DNA of 5,665 nucleotides from positions 1 through 5,665 of the forward strand of contig DMCT01000051.1 in assembly GCA_003446665.1 (NCBI GenBank), read 5' to 3'. Source of the DNA: Synergistaceae bacterium (lineage in GTDB: Bacteria > Synergistota > Synergistia > Synergistales > Thermovirgaceae). The notes below the pieces were generated by a model, which saw only the letters and a list, made by a program, of their open reading frames with translations, did not search any database and had not been told where the DNA came from. Below are positions 1 through 4,813 of this stretch, in pieces; positions within the stretch are counted from its first letter, which is position 1, and the number at the start of each line of letters is the position of its first letter. The translations under genes were made by a program, and so were the position numbers.

Positions 1-4
1 ACCC

Positions 5-32
5 AAGGGAGGGCTACGGCCCTCCCTTTTTT
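5..32 (+). terminator. Rho-independent terminator of an upstream gene outside the window
   Basis: Bases 7-14 (GGGAGGGC) pair perfectly with 19-26 (GCCCTCCC) around the tetraloop TACG. The A's at 5-6 can also pair with T's, and a run of six T's follows at 27-32. The closing C(UACG)G is of the unusually stable UNCG tetraloop class. The hairpin must end transcription of a plus-strand gene to the left, because no coding region lies between the window edge and it. Confidence 0.9.
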
Positions 33-64
33 AGTGGCTTTATATATTTTTGGGGTTAATAATC

Positions 65-80
65 ACGCAAACGTTTATGA
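65..80. promoter_or_regulatory. Possible LacI/GalR-family operator, CG-centred
   Basis: The 16-mer ACGCAAACGTTTATGA contains the perfect octamer palindrome AAACGTTT (69-76). Its left 12 bases match the left part of the enterobacterial PurR box as I recall it, while the right arm is degenerate. It lies upstream of two possible -10 elements (TATAAA at 98-103 and TATAAT at 147-152) that could serve the gene at 195. LacI-family proteins bind CG-centred palindromes of this form; no regulator gene is in the window. This is pattern resemblance only. Confidence 0.25.
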
Positions 81-121
81 AGCAGGACATCTTCTTGTAT
101 AAAGCATGGTTTCAAAAAGCC

Positions 122-152
122 TTGTGTTTTGTGGGTCGGCTTGTTGTATAAT
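122..152 (+). promoter_or_regulatory. Candidate sigma-70-type promoter for the exported coiled-coil gene
   Basis: A perfect -10 hexamer TATAAT lies at 147-152. The best -35 match is TTGTGT at 122-127, giving a 19-nt spacer, longer than the usual 17. Transcription would start near 159, leaving a leader of about 35 nt before the ATG at 195. A second weaker -10 (TATAAA, 98-103) lies further upstream. The -10 is convincing; the -35 is not. Confidence 0.45.
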
Positions 153-194
153 TGCCACGAACGCTAAAGAACCGCATTTCAAGGAGGGCCCTTT

Positions 195-941
195 ATGAGG
201 AAAAACATTTTTATAGTGACTTTTGTCACGCTTTTTATCGTCACTTTTACGGTAGTGGCTTTTTCGGCCAGTTACGATAGCGTTATCGAGAAATGGACAA
301 GGCGAAATACCTATAAATCGGACTTGGGGGCGGAACTGAGAATTACCGTCACTTACTACGCCAACGAATACATAGACGCCCTCATCCAGAAACAGGCAGA
401 GGAAAACCTGTGGACCCGGGATGAGATGGAAAACTACAAGTACAGGCTTTTGAGCTCCTTGAGTCTCGAAGAGTATATCCCCTTTCACATAGAGTTCGAC
501 AACCGCGGACCGTCCATGCACATGGCCCCCTTCGACGAGCAGGTAACGCTTTGGGTGGGAAACAAGACTTACAAGCCCGTGGACTACGAAAAGCGCTTTA
601 ACTTCAAGCTGGTCGGAAAAAGAGACGGATTGGTGTATTTCCCACGCTACGACGAGAAAGGCAACGAAATCCTGAAAGGGACAAATACGATACGCCTTAT
701 GATAAACGGGGGCATCAGTGCCCAGACTCTGGGCAAGACAGTGGAGTTTTTCTGGGATACCAAAAAGGACATTGCCGCTGGTTTCTCTGAAAGCGAGGCA
801 ATGCGGCGCCTTGAGGCCGACCGGCTCATAAAGAGGCTCGAAAACCTCAACAGCGAGAAAAGGGATCTGGAAGCACAGCTTGCCGAGATCAACACGGAGA
901 TCCAGAAGGTCGAAGAGCGCCTGGAGGAACTCAGGCAGTAG
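195..941 (+). CDS. Exported protein of unknown function with C-terminal coiled coil
   Basis: I do not recognise a named family in this 248-residue protein. It starts at an ATG preceded by a strong Shine-Dalgarno AAGGAGG (181-187) at 7-nt spacing. Residues 1-25 form a Sec signal peptide: Arg-Lys, then a long Ile/Val/Phe/Thr core, with likely cleavage around AFSA (22-25). No lipobox cysteine is present. Residues about 30-190 form a soluble, probably beta-rich domain with many Tyr, Phe and charged residues. Residues about 200-247 have heptad-like Leu/Ile spacing rich in Glu, Lys and Arg, a clear coiled coil that could drive oligomerisation or partner binding. The protein should act outside the cytoplasmic membrane. 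It has its own promoter and a strong terminator, so it looks monocistronic and independent of pfkA. The reading frame and export are well supported; the function is unknown. Confidence 0.85.
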   Translation: MRKNIFIVTFVTLFIVTFTVVAFSASYDSVIEKWTRRNTYKSDLGAELRITVTYYANEYIDALIQKQAEENLWTRDEMENYKYRLLSSLSLEEYIPFHIEFDNRGPSMHMAPFDEQVTLWVGNKTYKPVDYEKRFNFKLVGKRDGLVYFPRYDEKGNEILKGTNTIRLMINGGISAQTLGKTVEFFWDTKKDIAAGFSESEAMRRLEADRLIKRLENLNSEKRDLEAQLAEINTEIQKVEERLEELRQ

Positions 942-974
942 GCCAAAGGAGAAAAACCGATAATAAAGAAAAGT

Positions 975-1003
975 AAAGGGCGGCGTAAATCGCCGCCCTT
1001 TTT
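975..1003 (+). terminator. Rho-independent terminator of the exported coiled-coil gene
   Basis: GGGCGGCG (978-985) pairs perfectly with CGCCGCCC (991-998) around loop TAAAT. A's at 975-977 face T's at 999-1001, and the T tract runs 999-1003. It lies 33 nt past the stop at 939-941. The A-rich upstream flank could let it work weakly in the reverse direction, but no minus-strand gene enters it. It separates the preceding gene from pfkA. Confidence 0.92.
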
Positions 1004-1074
1004 CATGCACCATTAGCGGTGAAAGGACCTTAAACTCATATCTTTTAACATCTCCCTTCAAAAGAACGCGTGCC

Positions 1075-1104
1075 TTGTTTTTGGGAAAAGGCGCATGGTA
1101 GTAT
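1075..1104 (+). promoter_or_regulatory. Candidate pfkA promoter, extended -10 type
   Basis: TTGTTT (1075-1080) as -35 and TAGTAT (1099-1104) as -10 are 18 nt apart. TGG at 1096-1098 supplies the TGn extension of an extended -10 promoter. The predicted start is near 1110-1112, giving a leader of about 27 nt to the ATG at 1138. TATGAA at 1102-1107 is an alternative -10. Some promoter is needed here because a strong terminator lies just upstream at 975-1003. Confidence 0.45.
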
Positions 1105-1110
1105 GAACAA

Positions 1111-1122
1111 AAATTCGAATTT
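1111..1122. promoter_or_regulatory. Perfect 12-bp palindrome in the pfkA leader, possible operator
   Basis: AAATTCGAATTT is a perfect 12-bp palindrome. It would overlap the predicted pfkA transcription start and end 15 bases before the ATG at 1138. A repressor bound there would block initiation. Short AT-rich palindromes also arise by chance, and no regulator is identified, so this is a candidate only. Confidence 0.3.
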
Positions 1123-1137
1123 CAAAGGGTGAAGGCT

Positions 1138-2097
1138 ATGAAGCGCGTCGCTGTACTCACCAGCGGAGGAGACTCGCCGGGCATGAACGCCGCCATCCGG
1201 GCAACGGCTCGCACCGCTATTTCGGAAGGCCTCGAGGTTTTCGGCGTCATGCGCGGTTTTGAAGGACTTATCGATAATGACATAAGGTCCCTTCACGCCA
1301 GGGACGTGGGCGGCATAATCCACCGGGGGGGCACGATCCTGCAGACGGCCCGGTCTAAAAGGTTTCAGACCGAAGAAGGTATGGACAAGGCTGTGGAAAA
1401 TCTCCAGGCCCTGGGCATAGAAGCCCTTGTAGTCATCGGCGGGGACGGTTCCTTCAGGGGGGCCGCGGAACTTGAAAAACGAGGCATAGCCGTGGCGGGC
1501 ATTCCGGGTACCATCGACAACGACATAGGCGCCACGGACCTTACCATAGGGTTTCGGACCGCCGTAGAGACGGCGCTCGATGCCGTAATGAGGCTGCGCG
1601 ACACGGCATCCAGCCACGATCGCCTCTTTATCGTGGAGGTAATGGGAAGGCGCTCGGGCTTCATCGCCCTTGACGTCGCCGTGGCGGGCGGCGCTGAAGC
1701 GGTTTTGGTGCCGGAGGTCCCCTTCAGCCTCGGCCGTTTGGTGGACAAGCTCCATGCGGCCAGGCAAAAAGGGAAGACCCATTCGCTTATAGTGCTTTCC
1801 GAGGGCGTCATGGGCGCTGGAGAGCTGAGAGACCGCATCCAGGACACGGGAGGCTACGACGCCAGGGTGACCGTGCTCGGGCATATCCAGCGGGGGGGCA
1901 GCCCCTGCGCCGTTGATATCATACTCGCTTCCAGAATGGGTACTGCCGCCGTCGGCGCCTTGATTTCCGGGAAAAGACGCATCATGACGGCCGCGCGGTG
2001 CGGCAAGGTGGAAGTAGTGCCGCTTGAACTGGCATGGGAAAAAAAGAAGTTCCTCGATCCGGAGCTGATGGAGATAGTGGAGGTCTTGAGCATTTGA
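1138..2097 (+). CDS. pfkA: ATP-dependent 6-phosphofructokinase
   Basis: Phosphorylates fructose 6-phosphate to fructose 1,6-bisphosphate with ATP, the committed step of glycolysis, as a cytoplasmic homotetramer. The 319-residue length equals the Geobacillus stearothermophilus enzyme, and the two align from memory without gaps through at least residue 256. Visible are the nucleotide loop TSGGDSPGMNAA (8-19), GGDGS (101-105) and PGTIDND (123-129) with catalytic Asp127. Gly104 and Gly124 mark the ATP rather than the PPi type. Substrate residues Arg162, Met169, Arg171, Glu222, Arg243, His249 and Arg252 are present. Effector-site residues Arg21, Arg25, Arg154, Glu187 and Lys213 are kept, but position 59 is Gly (Asp in G. 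stearothermophilus) and 211 is Lys (Arg). I chose the ATG at 1138: it gives the family N-terminus, and AAAGGG (1124-1129) sits 8 nt upstream. A GTG at 1129 would add three residues. The stop overlaps the start of the next gene. Confidence 0.97.
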   Translation: MKRVAVLTSGGDSPGMNAAIRATARTAISEGLEVFGVMRGFEGLIDNDIRSLHARDVGGIIHRGGTILQTARSKRFQTEEGMDKAVENLQALGIEALVVIGGDGSFRGAAELEKRGIAVAGIPGTIDNDIGATDLTIGFRTAVETALDAVMRLRDTASSHDRLFIVEVMGRRSGFIALDVAVAGGAEAVLVPEVPFSLGRLVDKLHAARQKGKTHSLIVLSEGVMGAGELRDRIQDTGGYDARVTVLGHIQRGGSPCAVDIILASRMGTAAVGALISGKRRIMTAARCGKVEVVPLELAWEKKKFLDPELMEIVEVLSI

Positions 2098-2978
2098 TGG
2101 TTGCTGAAGCCGCCCAGGCGCTTCGGGAAATAGTCGCCTCGGGCAAAGCCGGAAGAAACGCTGCTTCTTTGTGCAAGGCGGAAAGCCTGATACGTGCGGC
2201 CGGTTTGCTCGAATCGGCGCGCTGTGTCCTTGTCGTTACGGGTTTTTACGTGCCATCGGCAAAAGCGCCCGAGACCGACGGCCCCCCGGGAGCTGCCGTT
2301 TTAGCCAGGTCCCTGCGGCGCATCGGCGTCTGGGCGAAAGCCGTCACGGACTGTCTGAACCTGGAGCCATTGGCGGCTTGTTGTGACATATTGGGCCTGG
2401 ACGCGCCCCTTTGTGTGCAGTCGCCGGAGGAAATCCTTTCGTTCGAACCGGATGTGCTCGTCTTTGTGGAGAGGCTTGGAGCCGCCGTGGACGGATGTTA
2501 TTACAACATGCGCGGTGAGGACATTACTCGCTGGACGGCAAACCTGGACGAAGCGGCATGCCTGGCCATGGGAAAACACATTCCCGTGGTCGCCGTAGGC
2601 GACGGCGGAAACGAAGCTGGGATGGGGTGTCTGAAGGAAGAACTCAAAAGATTGATGCCGAATTTCGCCCGGTGCCTTTGCCGTGTGCGAGCCGACGTGG
2701 TGATACCCGTGGACGTCTCCAACTGGGGCGCTTACGCCCTCTCGGGCTTGCTCTCGGTGCGGACGGGGCGATGGCTCGGCCACGGCCCCGATGAAGAGGG
2801 GGCCATGATAGAAGGCATGATAAAAAGGGGGGCCGTGGACGGTTTGTCATGCCTTCCCACGGCGTCTGTCGACGGCATGCCCCTTGAGGTACACCAGGAA
2901 ACAGTCGCCCGTATTCAGGAAGTGTGCGAGAGATACATGGCAAAAAAAGGAGTCGGCACCCCGAGGGCCAAACTTTAG
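2097..2978 (+). CDS. DUF4392 protein, D-glutamate cyclase-like
   Basis: A 293-residue cytoplasmic protein resembling the C-terminal domain of mammalian D-glutamate cyclase (DGLUCY), which converts D-glutamate to 5-oxo-D-proline. Bacterial stand-alone members are largely uncharacterised. Motifs typical of the family, as I recall it: VVTGFYVP (46-53) followed by ETDGPPGA (59-66), a central ERLGAAVDG (125-133) with YYNMRG (135-140), the glycine-rich VGDGGNEAGMG (167-177) and VSNWGAYAL (207-215). The ATG at 2097-2099 overlaps the pfkA stop as TGATG, implying translational coupling. GGAGGT (2079-2084) lies 12 nt upstream; a TTG at 2094 with 9-nt spacing is an alternative start adding one residue. 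There are 13 cysteines, high for a cytosolic protein and in keeping with an anaerobe. Codons 283-284 form a run of A's (2942-2948). The family is fairly sure; the exact substrate here is inferred. Confidence 0.87.
   Translation: MVAEAAQALREIVASGKAGRNAASLCKAESLIRAAGLLESARCVLVVTGFYVPSAKAPETDGPPGAAVLARSLRRIGVWAKAVTDCLNLEPLAACCDILGLDAPLCVQSPEEILSFEPDVLVFVERLGAAVDGCYYNMRGEDITRWTANLDEAACLAMGKHIPVVAVGDGGNEAGMGCLKEELKRLMPNFARCLCRVRADVVIPVDVSNWGAYALSGLLSVRTGRWLGHGPDEEGAMIEGMIKRGAVDGLSCLPTASVDGMPLEVHQETVARIQEVCERYMAKKGVGTPRAKL
2942..2962 (-). terminator. Possible terminator of the S-component gene, inside the DUF4392 coding region
   Basis: Read on the minus strand, GGGGT (2962-2958) pairs with ACTCC (2953-2949), with one G-U pair and loop GCCG. 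Seven T's follow immediately (2948-2942). The hairpin begins 12 nt past the TAA of the minus-strand gene. The 5-bp stem is short, but the uninterrupted T run and position support a weak intrinsic terminator. The same bases encode the last residues of the plus-strand DUF4392 protein. Confidence 0.45.
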
Positions 2979-3469
2979 TGACGACGGTTGGAAACGGGTA
3001 AAAGCCTTTTCTCGAGAATGGGTACGAAAACAAGCGCGAAGGCGCCCCCGATACCGGTCTGAAACAGGTCGGTTACAAGTTCCATGGGCGCCACTTTCCA
3101 GCCATAGAGAACGCCCGCGCTAATCGTATATCCGGCGATCATTACTATAGCTCCGGAGAAAATCGCAAGTTTTCTGCCTTTTTTGGACAAAAGCCCCACT
3201 ACGGCGCCTTCCGTTCCCTTTATGACCAGCGTCAAGGGAGCCCACAAGGGGTACCCGAGCAGCAGGTCGGCCAGGGCCGCGCCTATCCCGCCGGAAAACG
3301 CGCCGTACCTGGCTCCCAGCGTAAGGGCGATCACGTAGATCACCCCTTCTCCCAGGTTGAAATAGATGCGCATCCCGGGCATTGGGACATGTATCATCGT
3401 CGCGAGAGAGACCGCTGCCGCCAGCATTGCTCCCAAGGCTACCTTTCGCGCGGTATCATGACTTTTCAC
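2975..3469 (-). CDS. ECF transporter S component, substrate unknown
   Basis: A 164-residue integral membrane protein that should be the substrate-binding subunit of an energy-coupling-factor importer for a vitamin or related precursor. About five to six hydrophobic segments are visible: near 9-27, 42-53, 56-73, 78-95, 101-122 and 136-153. The stretch NLGEGVIYV (38-46), then GARYGAFSGGIGAALADLLLGY (52-73) and WAPLTLVIKG (76-85), is characteristic of the DUF1393/PF07155-like S components. This group includes predicted pyridoxine, hydroxymethylpyrimidine and other uptake proteins, so the ligand cannot be named. No EcfA or EcfT gene is in the window, so it probably shares a module encoded elsewhere. 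The start is GTG at 3469-3467 with GAGGAGG (3486-3480) 10 nt upstream; the nearby ATG is out of frame. Its stop overlaps the DUF4392 stop by 4 bp. Confidence 0.88.
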   Translation of the reverse strand: MKSHDTARKVALGAMLAAAVSLATMIHVPMPGMRIYFNLGEGVIYVIALTLGARYGAFSGGIGAALADLLLGYPLWAPLTLVIKGTEGAVVGLLSKKGRKLAIFSGAIVMIAGYTISAGVLYGWKVAPMELVTDLFQTGIGGAFALVFVPILEKRLLPVSNRRH

Positions 3470-3499
3470 TGAAATCGATCCTCCTCTTTCTCATTTTCC

Positions 3500-3527
3500 T
3501 GCATAAGTGTATGCTTGAGAGGGTAAA
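3500..3527 (-). promoter_or_regulatory. Weak candidate promoter of the S-component gene, with small palindrome
   Basis: On the minus strand TTTACC (3527-3522) and TATGCA (3505-3500) are 16 nt apart, giving a predicted start near 3493 and a leader of about 24 nt containing the GAGGAGG ribosome site. The palindrome GCATA-AGTG-TATGC (3501-3514) overlaps the -10 and spacer and could be an operator. I searched by eye for thiamine, FMN and preQ1 riboswitch signatures in the leader and saw none. The hexamers are far from consensus, so confidence is low. Confidence 0.25.
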
Positions 3528-3667
3528 AATTACAGGTCCAGCGGAGGCCTTTTAGAGTCTGTTTCTGGATATGTTGTGTTTTTTTCTGAACGGGTCGGCT
3601 CCGGTCTTGGGGACGGCCCTGTTCAAGACATTGGATTTGCGCGCGATTTTATTTTTTAGGGAAAAAC

Positions 3668-3698
3668 TTGCCAAAAACCGGGGTAGTTGAGGTATAAT
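3668..3698 (+). promoter_or_regulatory. Candidate promoter whose -10 overlaps the start codon at 3697
   Basis: TTGCCA (3668-3673) and a perfect TATAAT (3693-3698) are separated by 19 nt, the same spacing as at 122-152. The last two bases of the -10 are the A and T of the ATG at 3697-3699. A transcript from here would begin near 3705, after that ATG. It could therefore drive the transaldolase and rho genes but not translation of the small protein from 3697. If real, that protein needs a promoter further left or a later start. Confidence 0.4.
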
Positions 3699-4131
3699 GC
3701 TAAAGTCAGGAAAACAGTTTCTTTTCATTTCCCTCATATTGTGCGTGCCCGTTGTTGTTTCCCTGGTGTGGTTGTACGGACAACACAATTTTACAGGGCC
3801 GCTTGCGATACACAGCTTCGTCCTGTGCGAGGAGCTTGACGAAAACAGCCTGCCTATTAAAATAACAGAGCGGTTCGACTGGGGCACACGCCAGGTTTGC
3901 GTACGTTTCGTATATAGTGCGCCGCGTACGGGGTCACAGGTGCGAATAAAGTGGTTTTACGAGGACCGCGTGATCTTTCAGGAAGAAATGACGATTTCCG
4001 ACAAAAAGGGCGTCAAGGCCTTTTACCTGCTTCGGGAAGACGGCGCCCCCCTTCCGATGGGTAACTATTGCGTTGTAGTTGAAAGCGACGGCCGGGAGAG
4101 CGCGCGTCGTTGTTTTACAATCACACGCTGA
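3697..4131 (+). CDS. Small membrane-anchored protein of unknown function
   Basis: A 144-residue protein that I cannot assign to a named family. Residues 8-27 form one hydrophobic segment after a Lys-containing N-terminus, with no clear cleavage site, so it is probably a signal anchor leaving the rest outside the membrane. Cys16 lies inside this segment but the preceding Leu-Ile-Leu does not fit a lipobox. Residues about 37-143 alternate hydrophobic and polar residues as in an immunoglobulin-like beta-sandwich, with [12 protein letters not shown] (60-71), [11 protein letters not shown] (84-94) and a closing [14 protein letters not shown] (119-132). Cysteines 44, 68, 125 and 139 could form two disulfides if exported. 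The ATG has GAGGT (3689-3693) only 3 nt upstream, a short spacing. It is 28 nt from the transaldolase start, so probably co-transcribed with it. No other in-frame ATG lies near the N-terminus. The frame is likely real; the start is less certain. Confidence 0.7.
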   Translation: MLKSGKQFLFISLILCVPVVVSLVWLYGQHNFTGPLAIHSFVLCEELDENSLPIKITERFDWGTRQVCVRFVYSAPRTGSQVRIKWFYEDRVIFQEEMTISDKKGVKAFYLLREDGAPLPMGNYCVVVESDGRESARRCFTITR

Positions 4132-4159
4132 AGCCTATTCAGCAAAAAGGAGTTGCAAG

Positions 4160-4813
4160 ATGCGTTTTTTCCTCGATACTGCGGAAGTAGATGAAATCCG
4201 CAAAGCGGCCCGCTGGGGCGTCATAAGTGGTGTCACCACCAATCCCACCCTTGTAGCCAAAAGCAACCAGGATCTCAAAAAAGTAATAAGTGAAATTTGT
4301 GATATTGTGGAGGGGCCGGTAAGTGCCGAAGTGGTATCTGCCGACGTGGACGGTATGGTCCGAGAAGGCAGGGAACTCGCCGCCATACACGGTAACGTGG
4401 TGGTCAAAATTCCCATGACGGCGGACGGAATGGCCGCCGTGCGCGTTCTTTCCGACGACGGGATCGATGTCAATGTCACCCTGGTGTTTTCACCGCAACA
4501 GGCTCTTTTGGCCGCCGCCGCAGGCGCGGCATACGTCAGCCCCTTCGTGGGCAGGCTCGACGACATCGGCGAGGACGGTATAGGCCTGGTTTCGGACATA
4601 GCGGAAGTATTCGCGCTGCAGGACATTCCCGTTGAGATAATAGCAGCGAGCATAAGGCACCCCAAGCATGTGATCGACGCGGCCCTTGCGGGCGCCGATA
4701 TAGCCACCGTCCCTTTCGCTGTCCTGGAGAAATGCTTCAGACATCCCCTTACGGACAGCGGCATCGAACGGTTTCTTGCCGACTGGGAGGGAGCCCGGAA
4801 GAAAAATGGCTGA
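4160..4813 (+). CDS. tal: Transaldolase, small TalC/MipB type
   Basis: Transfers a dihydroxyacetone unit between sugar phosphates (sedoheptulose 7-phosphate plus glyceraldehyde 3-phosphate to erythrose 4-phosphate plus fructose 6-phosphate) in the non-oxidative pentose phosphate pathway; cytoplasmic. The 217-residue length fits the short transaldolase/fructose-6-phosphate aldolase family. Visible are [11 protein letters not shown] (3-13) with Asp6, GVTTNPTL (24-31), VVVKIPMT (80-87) with Schiff-base Lys83, [20 protein letters not shown] (104-123) and [13 protein letters not shown] (125-137). Glu57 and Phe129 occupy positions that are Gln59 and Tyr131 in E. coli fructose-6-phosphate aldolase, which favours transaldolase. 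The ATG at 4160 has AAGGAG (4147-4152) at 7-nt spacing and gives the family N-terminus; an upstream frame extension to 4079 lies inside the preceding gene. It overlaps rho by 8 bp, so the two are in one operon. Confidence 0.95.
   Translation: MRFFLDTAEVDEIRKAARWGVISGVTTNPTLVAKSNQDLKKVISEICDIVEGPVSAEVVSADVDGMVREGRELAAIHGNVVVKIPMTADGMAAVRVLSDDGIDVNVTLVFSPQQALLAAAAGAAYVSPFVGRLDDIGEDGIGLVSDIAEVFALQDIPVEIIAASIRHPKHVIDAALAGADIATVPFAVLEKCFRHPLTDSGIERFLADWEGARKKNG

Noticed and set aside
75..1061. Long minus-strand open frame antisense to the exported coiled-coil gene
   Set aside because: It spans a strong terminator and both flanking intergenic regions, resembles no known protein, and mirrors codon bias of the clear plus-strand gene.
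1045..1884. Long minus-strand open frames across pfkA
   Set aside because: pfkA is unambiguous by motif and length; the antisense frames are by-products of its GC-biased codons.
2034..2096. Upstream ATG extending the DUF4392 protein by 21 residues into pfkA
   Set aside because: The extension lies wholly within the conserved pfkA C-terminal coding region, while the ATG at 2097 forms a typical TGATG coupling junction.
3534..3553. Possible plus-strand terminator (AGGTCC...GGCCT followed by TTTTA)
   Set aside because: The stem is five pairs with a bulge, the T run is only four, and no plus-strand gene ends nearby.
3736..3747. Lipoprotein cleavage site at Cys16 of the small anchored protein
   Set aside because: The residue before Cys is Leu, not Gly, Ala or Ser, and the site lies in the middle of the hydrophobic segment.
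3552..3887. Minus-strand open frame across the intergenic region and start of the small anchored gene
   Set aside because: No convincing ribosome site or recognisable protein features; it overlaps the divergent promoter region and a better plus-strand gene.
4079..4159. Upstream start adding 27 residues to transaldolase
   Set aside because: The family N-terminus begins at [10 protein letters not shown], and the ATG at 4160 has a well-spaced AAGGAG; the extra stretch is inside the preceding gene.
4160..4813. Fructose-6-phosphate aldolase rather than transaldolase
   Set aside because: Glu57 and Phe129 match the transaldolase pattern; E. coli aldolase has Gln and Tyr at these places. Side activity is not excluded.
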